Positions 1-6,568 of a stretch of DNA of 9,814 nt are shown in pieces. Each line of letters begins with the position of its first letter. Positions within the stretch are counted from its first letter, which is position 1. Source of the DNA: an uncultured Selenomonadaceae bacterium. Its GTDB lineage: Bacteria > Bacillota > Negativicutes > Selenomonadales > Selenomonadaceae. The stretch is taken from contig CAJOKY010000061.1 in the NCBI GenBank assembly GCA_905235425.1, positions 1 through 9,814 on the forward strand, given 5' to 3'. The notes beneath the pieces were generated by a model. The model did not search any database and was not told the origin of the DNA. It saw only the letters and a list, made by a program, of their open reading frames with translations. Position numbers and translations under genes: made by a program.

Positions 1-6
1 ATCTCA

Positions 7-555
7 TTGAACAGAGAAAAATTTTTACCCGCCATTACTCTTTCACTTTGTATAGTTGCAACATTTCTTTTCATCAATCTGATTTACACGCCGATTAAAA
101 GCGCCAATTCTGCCGCACTGATTGAGGTACGAAAAATTCAAACCTTAGAAAAAAATTTGCAGGATTTTAAAAATCGTCACGGCGATATTGAAAAATTTTT
201 GGCGCTTACTGAAACGCGGCTTAAATCTGCGCGTGAACTTTTGCCGATTGAAAATTCTCAAGACACTTTTGCCGCAGAAATTTATAAAATCGCAGAAAAA
301 AATAAAGTCCTCGTCCAATCTGTTCAAATGGGCGAACTTGAACCGATTGAAAATGTCGAAACCGATAAAAAAATTTTACGCCAATCCGTAAAAGTTGCAG
401 TCGAGGCAGATTATATTTCGACGTTGAATTTTCTGCGCGAAATTTTAAACGGCAACAGATTGACTACGCTTGAAACAATTTCACTTGCAAGCGATAAAAA
501 TATTTTGACAGGAGACATTGAACTTTCAATCTTCAACCTTGCCGCGCCTGGTTAA
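7..555 (+). CDS. PilO-like type IV pilus / type II secretion inner-membrane assembly protein
   Basis: PilO is a bitopic inner-membrane protein that pairs with PilN and links the cytoplasmic PilM ring to the outer-membrane secretin of type IV pili. The 182-residue product has a short positively charged N-terminus, one hydrophobic segment at about residues 9-28, a charged helical and probably coiled-coil stretch at about 35-80, and a compact alpha/beta region at about 85-180 that fits the ferredoxin-like PilO fold. The architecture and order are typical of PilO, but no single diagnostic motif is visible, so GspM-like or other pilus proteins remain possible. The start given is TTG at 7. The frame is open to the window edge, so the gene may begin upstream and be partial here. 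Partner genes such as pilM/pilN would lie upstream, outside the window. The 3' end overlaps the convergent cobI by 30 bp. Confidence 0.6.
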   Translation: MNREKFLPAITLSLCIVATFLFINLIYTPIKSANSAALIEVRKIQTLEKNLQDFKNRHGDIEKFLALTETRLKSARELLPIENSQDTFAAEIYKIAEKNKVLVQSVQMGELEPIENVETDKKILRQSVKVAVEADYISTLNFLREILNGNRLTTLETISLASDKNILTGDIELSIFNLAAPG

Positions 556-1233
556 AATCGTCGACAGATAATTCAACTTGTCATCTTTGTGCGCACGGAT
601 TTCATAAAAAATTTTTTCGTCGTCAAGCCCGTACCTGCTGATTAAAACCGCTTCGTCAATCATATTTTCCGCGTCCAACATATCAACTACGTCGGAGAAA
701 TTTTTATAGACCTTCATCAATACGGCGGAATCGGAAACTTTTAGCGCATCGACAATTTTTTCTTTCTGCGCGGTAGCAGGTATAATCGTGATGATATCGT
801 TTCCATAAGCCGCCGCCCTGCCTATATGACTTGCTATCGCCAAAAACGCGGGAATGCCTGGTATCGTTTCAATGTCAGCGCCGGAATTTTTCAGCAGTTT
901 GTAAATATAAATGTACGTACTGAAAAACATAGGATCGCCCAGCGTCAAGAAGGCAACGTTTTTACCTGCACGAAGAAAATTTAGAATCTGATTCGTATTC
1001 TGTTCAAAAATTTCTTTTGACTCTTCAAAATGCTTTACCATTGGAAAAGTTTGATAAATAATTTCTGCATCTGAAATATACGGCTCGGCTATAGTCAAGG
1101 CGACACTGCCTTCTTTTTTTTCTGTCTTCGGCGCAATTATCACGTCAGCATTTTTAATGGCATTAACCGCCTTAACTGTCAAAAGCTCCGAATCGCCGGG
1201 ACCTACACCTACGCCGGAAAATTTTCCTTCCAT
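526..1233 (-). CDS. cobI/cbiL: Precorrin-2 / cobalt-precorrin-2 C(20)-methyltransferase
   Basis: This cytoplasmic SAM-dependent methyltransferase adds a methyl group at C-20 of (cobalt-)precorrin-2, an early corrin-ring step in cobalamin synthesis. The 235-residue length is normal for the family. Visible motifs are the N-terminal glycine loop GVGVGPGD at residues 7-14 followed by ELLTVKA, the LGDP box at 98-101 continuing as MFFSTY, and TIPGIPAF at 123-130. Together these single out the C20 enzyme among the tetrapyrrole methylases. On the minus strand GGAGG (plus-strand 1241-1245) lies 7 bases before the ATG and fixes the start. No other corrin gene is in the window, so it is detached from any cob/cbi cluster seen here. 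The anaerobic (cbiL) versus aerobic (cobI) version cannot be decided from sequence alone; an anaerobic host would favour cbiL. Confidence 0.9.
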   Translation of the reverse strand: MEGKFSGVGVGPGDSELLTVKAVNAIKNADVIIAPKTEKKEGSVALTIAEPYISDAEIIYQTFPMVKHFEESKEIFEQNTNQILNFLRAGKNVAFLTLGDPMFFSTYIYIYKLLKNSGADIETIPGIPAFLAIASHIGRAAAYGNDIITIIPATAQKEKIVDALKVSDSAVLMKVYKNFSDVVDMLDAENMIDEAVLISRYGLDDEKIFYEIRAHKDDKLNYLSTILTRRGKVED

Positions 1234-1240
1234 TTAACTG

Positions 1241-1245
1241 CCTCC
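1241..1245 (-). promoter_or_regulatory. Shine-Dalgarno of cobI/cbiL
   Basis: Read on the minus strand this is GGAGG, 7 bases upstream of the ATG at 1233-1231. It is a strong site that confirms the chosen start. Confidence 0.8.
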
Positions 1246-1274
1246 AATATCGCTGTTTCAAAATGTATTCATCA

Positions 1275-1303
1275 ATTTTATTTGACGCGCCGGAAATTTG
1301 CAA
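1275..1303 (-). promoter_or_regulatory. Putative promoter for cobI/cbiL
   Basis: On the minus strand, TTGCAA (1303-1298, four of six matches to TTGACA) is followed after 17 bases by TAAAAT (1280-1275, five of six matches to TATAAT). Transcription would begin near 1268 and give a leader of about 35 bases containing the GGAGG site. The -35 hexamer is a palindrome shared with the opposite-strand promoter. This is a consensus match by eye only. Confidence 0.4.
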
Positions 1304-1325
1304 GAATTTATTTTTGTGATAAAAT
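1298..1325 (+). promoter_or_regulatory. Putative extended -10 promoter for the FliB-like gene
   Basis: TTGCAA (1298-1303) is followed after 16 bases by TAAAAT (1320-1325). TGA immediately before the -10 supplies an extended -10 TGn element. Initiation would be expected near 1331-1333, only one to a few bases before the GTG at 1334 and about ten bases before the ATG at 1343. This would give a leaderless or very short-leader mRNA, consistent with the lack of any Shine-Dalgarno there. The match was made by eye. Confidence 0.4.
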
Positions 1326-1333
1326 CCCTGCCG

Positions 1334-2464
1334 GTGAAAATTATGTACGTTTATCTACAGCCAAAGTACGTTGGAAAGTTCATTTGCGACGGAAAAATTT
1401 GTCCCGCGAATTGTTGCAGGCGGAATTGGAAAATTGAGGTTGACGCTGAAACTTTTAATAAATATCTGCAGTTAGAAAGTTCCGAATGCGAATTGACGCG
1501 GCATATTTCTTTTGATAACGGCGCATATTTTATAAAGCAGGAAGGCGGCGTCTGTCCATTTTTAAACGCGGCGGGACTTTGTTCAATTCAACTGCAACGC
1601 GGAGAAGAAAATATTTCGCAACTTTGCAGGAGTTATCCGCGTCAACTTTACAAATTCGGCGGGATAATCGAACGCAGTTTAACTTTAACCTGTCCCCTTG
1701 CCGCACGGCTGATTCTTAATCCAAAAAGCCGCATTGAATTTGAAACGTCCGAAATTGATTTGCCCGATTGGGCTCACCGTCAAATTTTCGTAAGTCAATC
1801 AAACGTACCGCCGGAAATTATTTTGTACTTCACGGAAATTCAGTTCACGGCAATTTCAATTCTGCAGGAACGCCGCTTGCCGATTGACCAAAGATTAATC
1901 GTACTGGGCTTTTACCTGCGGCAACTTGAAGAAATTGTACGACGCGGCGATTTTAACATTATCACAACGCTGAATAAAATTTACACGTCGGAAGAATTTT
2001 TTATCGGACAAATTCCAATTTTAATTGACAGCGTAAATTTTCAGCCGAAAGAATTTGAAATGCTTATGTCATCGGTGCTTGAAAAAATTCATGACGGCGC
2101 CGCGCAGATTTATATTCGTCACGTCAATTTGAATGTTGACGCGAAGACTTACAAAAAGTTTATGAAAAAGTACGCCGTGACACTTGAAAATTATTTGGTC
2201 AATGAATTTTTCGGCGGCGTTTATCCCTACAAAATCGGCGGCACTATTCAGCACAATTACGCGGTCTTTACAGTGAATTTTAAAATCGCCGAAACTTTGG
2301 CGCTGTCACTTTTTCCAAAACATTCCGCGCAGATTTTTGAAATGCTTATTGAGCTTGCCGTTGACTTGAATCACAATGAAACTTTTATTGCCGCAATTAC
2401 TGACGCCGTCAAAGACGTTGCCGATATTACGGTACTTATGAGAAAACTTCTGCGCGGCAGGTAA
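1334..2464 (+). CDS. fliB: FliB-like (flagellin lysine-N-methylase family) cysteine-rich protein
   Basis: FliB-family proteins are associated with methylation of surface lysines on flagellin. The signature is the N-terminal cysteine-rich region that starts YLQPKYVGKF. Numbered from the GTG, cysteines are at 18, 23, 27, 28 (CxxxxCxxxCC), 74, 83, 98 and 120, including CPFL...GLCSIQ and LCRSYPR, an arrangement likely to bind an iron-sulfur cluster. The remaining ~250 residues are helical without recognised motifs. The length of about 376 residues is close to FliB. The start is uncertain: TTG 1298 lies in the probable -35 box, so GTG 1334 or ATG 1343 is preferred; neither has a Shine-Dalgarno. 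No flagellin gene is nearby, so the substrate is not shown by context. It is divergent from cobI and separated from yggS by 78 bases. Confidence 0.75.
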   Translation: MKIMYVYLQPKYVGKFICDGKICPANCCRRNWKIEVDAETFNKYLQLESSECELTRHISFDNGAYFIKQEGGVCPFLNAAGLCSIQLQRGEENISQLCRSYPRQLYKFGGIIERSLTLTCPLAARLILNPKSRIEFETSEIDLPDWAHRQIFVSQSNVPPEIILYFTEIQFTAISILQERRLPIDQRLIVLGFYLRQLEEIVRRGDFNIITTLNKIYTSEEFFIGQIPILIDSVNFQPKEFEMLMSSVLEKIHDGAAQIYIRHVNLNVDAKTYKKFMKKYAVTLENYLVNEFFGGVYPYKIGGTIQHNYAVFTVNFKIAETLALSLFPKHSAQIFEMLIELAVDLNHNETFIAAITDAVKDVADITVLMRKLLRGR

Positions 2465-2492
2465 AAATTTTTGAATCTGAAAAAAATCTGTA

Positions 2493-2521
2493 TTGACTAT
2501 AAAAGCCGAGTAGTTTAATAT
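2493..2521 (+). promoter_or_regulatory. Possible promoter upstream of the yggS-murI gene cluster
   Basis: TTGACT (2493-2498, five of six to consensus) is followed after 17 bases by TAATAT (2516-2521). An alternative -10, TATAAA at 2498-2503, overlaps that -35. The first pairing would start transcripts near 2528, inside the yggS Shine-Dalgarno, which counts against it. The second would leave a leader of about 30 bases but has no good -35. The 78-bp gap is the only sizeable non-coding space before the cluster, so a promoter is expected here, but its exact boxes are uncertain. Confidence 0.35.
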
Positions 2522-2525
2522 AACG

Positions 2526-2532
2526 AAGGAGG
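2526..2532 (+). promoter_or_regulatory. Shine-Dalgarno of yggS
   Basis: AAGGAGG lies 10 bases before TTG 2543 and 16 bases before the in-frame GTG 2549, so it favours the TTG start. Confidence 0.75.
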
Positions 2533-2542
2533 CGAATATTTT

Positions 2543-3241
2543 TTGAGCGTGAAAGAGAATTTAAAGCTTGTGATTGAAGAAATTAAAAATGCTAAGAATC
2601 GCAGAAACGTAGATTACGGCGATGTTACATTAGTTGCGGTTACGAAAAATCACAGCGTTGACTTAATGCGTGAAGCGATTGACAGCGGCGTTACGAATAT
2701 TGGGGAAAATCGCGTACAGGAAGCGGCGGAAAAATTTCAAATTTTGGAACGCGACGGCGTGACGAAACATTTAATCGGTCACCTGCAGACGAATAAAGCT
2801 AAGCAAGCCGTAAAACTTTTTGACTTGATTCACTCGGTAGACAGTGAAAATTTGGCGACGGCGATTGACAAGGCGGCAGGTAATATCGGAAAAGTGCAGG
2901 ACGTTTTGATACAGGTTAATTTGGCTAATGAAGAGACAAAGTTCGGTATCAATGAAGATAACCTGCAAAATTTGATTGATACGATTGACACGCTGAAAAA
3001 TATTCGGCTAAGAGGTTTGATGTTAATTGCACCGAATTACGCGGACGTTGAAGAATGTCGACCGCTTTTTCGGAGTATGAGAAAAATTTTTGAACAAGTC
3101 GGTAAGACGCGGCAGGATTTTGATTTTCTTTCTATGGGAATGACGCACGATTACAAAATTGCCGTTGAAGAAGGCGCAAACATTGTACGAATAGGTACGG
3201 CGATTTTTGGTGAAAGAATTTATTTGCCGGCGAATCAATAA
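2543..3241 (+). CDS. yggS: YggS/PROSC family PLP homeostasis protein
   Basis: This is a cytoplasmic pyridoxal-phosphate-binding protein without known enzymatic activity. It buffers free PLP and influences amino-acid and keto-acid balance; the Bacillus counterpart is YlmE. The 232-residue length is standard. It has the alanine-racemase-like TIM-barrel pattern: VAVTK with the PLP-binding lysine at residue 35, IGENRVQEA at 53-61, HLIGHLQTNK at 76-85, then LMLIAPNYAD and the closing SMGMTHDY...GANIVRIGTAIFG phosphate-binding segment. The start is TTG, set by AAGGAGG ten bases upstream. It opens the cell-division cluster, a common position just before sepF in Firmicutes. sepF follows after 22 bases. 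Confidence 0.95.
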   Translation: MSVKENLKLVIEEIKNAKNRRNVDYGDVTLVAVTKNHSVDLMREAIDSGVTNIGENRVQEAAEKFQILERDGVTKHLIGHLQTNKAKQAVKLFDLIHSVDSENLATAIDKAAGNIGKVQDVLIQVNLANEETKFGINEDNLQNLIDTIDTLKNIRLRGLMLIAPNYADVEECRPLFRSMRKIFEQVGKTRQDFDFLSMGMTHDYKIAVEEGANIVRIGTAIFGERIYLPANQ

Positions 3242-3263
3242 ATATTTTGGGAGGATTTGTCAA

Positions 3264-3743
3264 ATGGGTATTATGGACAAATGGAGCAAGACTTTCGGTT
3301 TTTCGGGCGATGATGAAGAAGAAAAAGAGGTTGTGGAAGAAAAAGAACTTCATGCTACGCCTTTGGAGCCTAAAGAGGAACCGGCACCTGTTCATGCCGC
3401 CAATGTTGTCGATTTCAATTCGGCAGTGGCAGTTAGGGAAAATGCACGTGGGATAATGGTTAAATCTAAAATTACGACTATTCGTCCGAAGAGTTTTTCA
3501 GAAGACGCGCAGACCATAGCCAACAGTTTGCGTGAAAAAGTCCCCGTGATTATCAATTTTGAAAATACCGATACTGCTGATGCTCAGCGTATTATTGACT
3601 TTATCAGCGGCACGGTTTACGCGCTTAACGGTACGCTTAAAAAGGTCAGTCAAAAAGTTTTCATAAGTGCGCCGAATAATGTCACCGTTACTTATACTGA
3701 AGACGTTAGAAAGACAGACGGCGATCCGTGGATGAGTAAATAG
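3264..3743 (+). CDS. sepF: SepF, cell-division septum protein
   Basis: SepF anchors FtsZ filaments to the membrane and shapes the septum; the Bacillus name is YlmF. The product of 159 residues has the expected parts: an N-terminal amphipathic segment (MGIMDKWSKTFGF) for membrane binding, a variable acidic linker at about 15-65, and the conserved alpha/beta core at about 68-148 (TIRPKSFSEDAQ, PVIINFENTD, RIIDFISGTVYALNG, KVFISAPNNV). The frame is open further upstream to a GTG at 3207, but the ATG at 3264 is correct. It has GGGAGGA (3249-3255) in front of it, and the added 19 residues would lie inside yggS and bear no resemblance to SepF. The stop codon is followed directly by a 15-bp tandem repeat instead of a gene for YlmG/YggT. 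Confidence 0.93.
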   Translation: MGIMDKWSKTFGFSGDDEEEKEVVEEKELHATPLEPKEEPAPVHAANVVDFNSAVAVRENARGIMVKSKITTIRPKSFSEDAQTIANSLREKVPVIINFENTDTADAQRIIDFISGTVYALNGTLKKVSQKVFISAPNNVTVTYTEDVRKTDGDPWMSK

Positions 3744-3750
3744 TAAGTAG

Positions 3751-3817
3751 TGAGTTAGTGAGTAGTGAGTTAGTGAGTAGTCAGTTAGTGAGTAGTCAGT
3801 TAGTGAGTAGTGAGTAG
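3751..3817 (+). repeat. 15-bp tandem repeat, four full units plus a partial unit
   Basis: Four contiguous 15-base units begin at 3751, 3766, 3781 and 3796. The first two read TGAGTTAGTGAGTAG and the next two TCAGTTAGTGAGTAG. A 7-base partial copy, TGAGTAG, follows at 3811-3817. Each unit is itself a doublet of related 8- and 7-mers (TGAGTTAG + TGAGTAG), and the ten bases just before the array (3741-3750) resemble the same core. The array fills nearly the whole gap between the sepF stop and the ylmH ATG. The unit length is a multiple of three, so frame is preserved. Two plus-strand frames carry stop codons in every unit. The third, which is the ylmH frame, stays open until TAG TGA just before the ATG. 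Confidence 0.95.
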
Positions 3818-3820
3818 TGA

Positions 3821-4612
3821 ATGGTAAAAGACGCAAGAGAAAAAATTATACGCTACTACAAAGGCACGGAAGGCGAATCCACCGCAGTTAAACTTGTCGA
3901 TTTTGCCGAGCAGGCGCTTAAAAATCAGAAGTACAAGCTTAGCGGCTTTTTGTCGCCTTTTGAACAGAGTATGGCTGAAACTATCGCAAAGACTTTAGGC
4001 GGCTTGAATACGGAATTTGACGGCGGTTTTGAAGGTGCGGAGCGTCGACGCGCGGCATTTTGTCATGAAGATTTTGCCGGTACTCCCGCCTTTGAAATTG
4101 CCGTCATTAAAGCCGAATGGAACGGCGAATTTGCGCGTTTAAGTCATCGCGACGTTTTGGGTTCAATTCTAAGTTTAGGAATCGACCGCGAAGTTGTAGG
4201 CGATATTATCGCTACGAAGGAGTTTGCTAAAATTCTTGTCGACAAAAAGCTTGCCGAATACTTTATAGAAAATTTGAAACGCATAGGCGACGCGGCGGTT
4301 GAAACGACTTTGGACGAGCTGTCGGACATTGCGCCGAAAGAAGAACGCGTTAAAGAAATTAAAGCTACGGTTGCGTCACTTCGCGCAGATTCGATAGCCG
4401 CCGCCGGTTTCGGTATGTCACGTTCAAAAGCCGCGACTGAAATTGCCGCCGATAAAGTCAAGCTGAATTGGCAGAGCGTTAAAAATGCCGCGCAGACGAT
4501 TAAAGAAGGCGACGTTTTAAGTATGCATGGACGCGGACGCCTTGAAGTTGCCGAAATTCGCGGGCAAACTAAAAAAGGACGTATCGGCGTCTTATTGAAA
4601 AGATTTTTTTAA
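3821..4612 (+). CDS. ylmH: YlmH-type S4-domain RNA-binding protein
   Basis: YlmH proteins bind the ribosome through an S4 domain. The Bacillus protein has been linked to ribosome-associated quality control and was long grouped with the division cluster. The 263-residue product has the typical N-terminal domain (FLSPFEQSMAETIAK at about 43-57; a basic RRRAAF after GFEGAE at about 70-80), a middle domain with SHRDVLGSILSLGIDREVVGDI at about 108-129, and the C-terminal S4 domain at about 184-244 (VASLRADSIAAAGFGMSRSKA...DVLSMHGRGRLEV). The length agrees with the family. The ATG is preceded by TGA and a tandem repeat, and no purine-rich Shine-Dalgarno is visible. Initiation may be weak, coupled, or dependent on another signal. 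The next gene follows after 23 bases. Confidence 0.9.
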   Translation: MVKDAREKIIRYYKGTEGESTAVKLVDFAEQALKNQKYKLSGFLSPFEQSMAETIAKTLGGLNTEFDGGFEGAERRRAAFCHEDFAGTPAFEIAVIKAEWNGEFARLSHRDVLGSILSLGIDREVVGDIIATKEFAKILVDKKLAEYFIENLKRIGDAAVETTLDELSDIAPKEERVKEIKATVASLRADSIAAAGFGMSRSKAATEIAADKVKLNWQSVKNAAQTIKEGDVLSMHGRGRLEVAEIRGQTKKGRIGVLLKRFF

Positions 4613-4635
4613 ACTTAATAAGGGGAAATTTATTT

Positions 4636-6537
4636 ATGGCAACTGCTACGGAAGTAATGAAGAATTTCTTTAAAGTATTAGAGGATTTTTCGGAGAATAA
4701 TGAAGTTGACGTAGGCGTAATTGCTCTTAATAAAGCAGTTCGTGCAGTCAGCCTGGAAAATGATTTGCAGACTTCAATAAATAATTTTACAACATTACTT
4801 GTTGGCGACAACGTTCCAGGGTATTCGGAGCTTGATTCAAATACACGTTTGCAAACTGTCGCAGGCGTGGTAATTGGTGCAAAAGATGATTATTCTGCAG
4901 ATACCGGCGCGATAATCGGTTCAAATGCCGGCGGCAGTGTCGTAAAAAATGCGGCGGACATTGTGCCTGAAAGCGGCGATTTATCCACTGCCACATTGCC
5001 TGAGCCCGGCTCTACGACGCAAATTACATATACCGGCGACGACGGCAAATCTTTCACTTTCAATGTAAAATGGCCTAGAAGTTTTACGGAAGTTGTTTCC
5101 GGCAGTGCAGTTGACAGTACAACTGCCGCTCCTTTCAGATTATTGGACGACAGATTTTTGGTAGACTTAAATAATTTTGATGAAAATGAACAAGTTTACA
5201 AAGACGATGAATATGGTGCATTTTTTTCCGGCAATGCGACTTACGGTGACTTAAAAAAAGCTGAGCTGACGATTTTAAAAGGCTTGAATACGTATTGGCT
5301 GAAAGAATCGGCTAAATTGATTTATGATTCGTATGGTTTAGATTTTGACGGAAAGACGATAGAAATTAAGTTCACGTCACAAGGAATCTTTTCTAAAGGA
5401 GCGCACTACACTACATCTCGAAATAACGATGATTTGCCGACGGACAACATGATAATGGGTATAAATCTTTCCAAAATTGACGAAAATAATCCAAATGGTC
5501 TTATTGTGACAGGTTCAGAAATAACTCTTCCTAATGGCACTACTGTTACTGAACCCATTACATTATCGTTTCTTGATAGAATAGTAGCGCATGAAATGGT
5601 ACATGCGGCTATGTTGGCGAATGGTACTTTAAAATTTTCCGGAATGCCGCAATTCTTTTATGAAGGCGTTGCAGATTTAATTCAAGGCGACGACGATTAT
5701 AACGCCGGTCATACTAATGCAATAGATTCAACAATAAAAACTTTTTTTGAAAACCCCGATACTTTAAAAAATGCTTTAAGCAATTCTCCCAATAAGAACA
5801 CCGTAGCTTATTATCCTGCGGGCGATATTTATTTACGTTATCTTGCAAAAAATGCCTCTGAAGTCAATATATTTGTAGGGACGGATGAAAATAAAAATCA
5901 GTCAATAAATTTTGACGGAAATAACACGATTATTACAAATTACGACGAATCTAATACGATAAATTACAATACAGATTTTTCTATGGCAACGACTGTAAGT
6001 AATTACAATGATTTTGCGGCGTTAAACCGTAATGAAAACGCTGTGCTGATTCGCGACGTCAGAGGAAAAATGATGAACTTTGCCAATGACGCAGGCGGTA
6101 AAGCTTATGCGTATATGGCGGACGCGCCAGGAGAAGTTGACGGCAGAAATTTTGACGACGGCAACAGCTTTGAAGTAATTTTTGGCGTAAACAATAAAGA
6201 TAACGTGATTCGTGCAGGAAACGGCGGCAGTTATCTTTGGGGCGGATTTTTAAGCAATGATGAACTTTACGGCGGCGCCGGTGTTGACAAATTTGTTTAC
6301 GACATAAAGGGCGGTAATGACACGGTTCATGACGCGGAGAGTCAAGATTTTGTTGTACTCAAAAATGTAGATTTAACTCAAATTACTTCCGCGCAGATTC
6401 TTGATAACGGCGTAAATCTTTCGTTTACTTATGGCGGGACGTTAAAAGTTGAAGGGACTCCCACGAATTTTGTTCTTGAAAATTCCGGCGCAACTTATAC
6501 TGCCGATTATCAGAATAAAACGTGGAACTCAAATTAA
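4636..6537 (+). CDS. Putative secreted zinc metallopeptidase with RTX-like C-terminus
   Basis: I do not recognise a named family. The 633-residue product has no N-terminal signal peptide or membrane segment. Residues 1-125 are an unrecognised region. At 319-323 is HEMVH within a hydrophobic helix (RIVAHEMVHAAML), and EGVAD follows with Glu343, 20 residues after the second histidine. That is the zinc-ligand pattern of gluzincin peptidases (two His plus Glu), with Glu320 as the expected catalytic base. The C-terminal 120 residues are rich in Gly, Asp and Asn. They include one clear RTX nonapeptide, GGAGVDKFV at 546-554, then GGNDTV at 559-564, and looser copies near 517-540, which suggests calcium binding and type I secretion. 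No ABC exporter genes are present here. AGGGGA in front of the ATG supports the start. It sits between ylmH and divIVA, which are usually adjacent. Substrate unknown; inactive or adhesive roles are possible. Confidence 0.7.
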   Translation: MATATEVMKNFFKVLEDFSENNEVDVGVIALNKAVRAVSLENDLQTSINNFTTLLVGDNVPGYSELDSNTRLQTVAGVVIGAKDDYSADTGAIIGSNAGGSVVKNAADIVPESGDLSTATLPEPGSTTQITYTGDDGKSFTFNVKWPRSFTEVVSGSAVDSTTAAPFRLLDDRFLVDLNNFDENEQVYKDDEYGAFFSGNATYGDLKKAELTILKGLNTYWLKESAKLIYDSYGLDFDGKTIEIKFTSQGIFSKGAHYTTSRNNDDLPTDNMIMGINLSKIDENNPNGLIVTGSEITLPNGTTVTEPITLSFLDRIVAHEMVHAAMLANGTLKFSGMPQFFYEGVADLIQGDDDYNAGHTNAIDSTIKTFFENPDTLKNALSNSPNKNTVAYYPAGDIYLRYLAKNASEVNIFVGTDENKNQSINFDGNNTIITNYDESNTINYNTDFSMATTVSNYNDFAALNRNENAVLIRDVRGKMMNFANDAGGKAYAYMADAPGEVDGRNFDDGNSFEVIFGVNNKDNVIRAGNGGSYLWGGFLSNDELYGGAGVDKFVYDIKGGNDTVHDAESQDFVVLKNVDLTQITSAQILDNGVNLSFTYGGTLKVEGTPTNFVLENSGATYTADYQNKTWNSN

Positions 6538-6552
6538 TCAGATAAAATTTTA

Positions 6553-6560
6553 AAAGGAGG
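6553..6560 (+). promoter_or_regulatory. Shine-Dalgarno that sets the divIVA start
   Basis: AAAGGAGG ends 2 bases before the in-frame GTG at 6563 but 8 bases before TTG 6569. The spacing therefore selects TTG 6569, which also gives the familiar MLTPMDIHN N-terminus. Confidence 0.75.
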
Positions 6561-6568
6561 CGGTGCCG

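Noticed and set aside
1298..1333. TTG 1298 as start of the FliB-like protein
   Set aside because: It coincides with the probable -35 box, has no clear Shine-Dalgarno, and the conserved family N-terminus begins at about the YLQPKYV residues.
2465..2542. Riboswitch or terminator between the FliB-like gene and yggS
   Set aside because: The 78 bases are too short and show no convincing stem followed by a T-run, only AT-rich promoter-like boxes.
3207..3263. Upstream extension of sepF from GTG 3207
   Set aside because: It lies inside yggS, has no Shine-Dalgarno, and adds residues unlike SepF. ATG 3264 has a good site and the standard MGIMDKW-type N-terminus.
3741..3820. CRISPR array
   Set aside because: Units are 15 bases and directly adjacent with no unique spacers, and no cas genes are nearby.
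3498..3836. Minus-strand 112-residue open frame with repeated SLTDY/SLTHY units at its N-terminus
   Set aside because: The repeats are only the translated 15-bp DNA repeat, and the rest is antisense to sepF. There is no ribosome binding site and no family resemblance.
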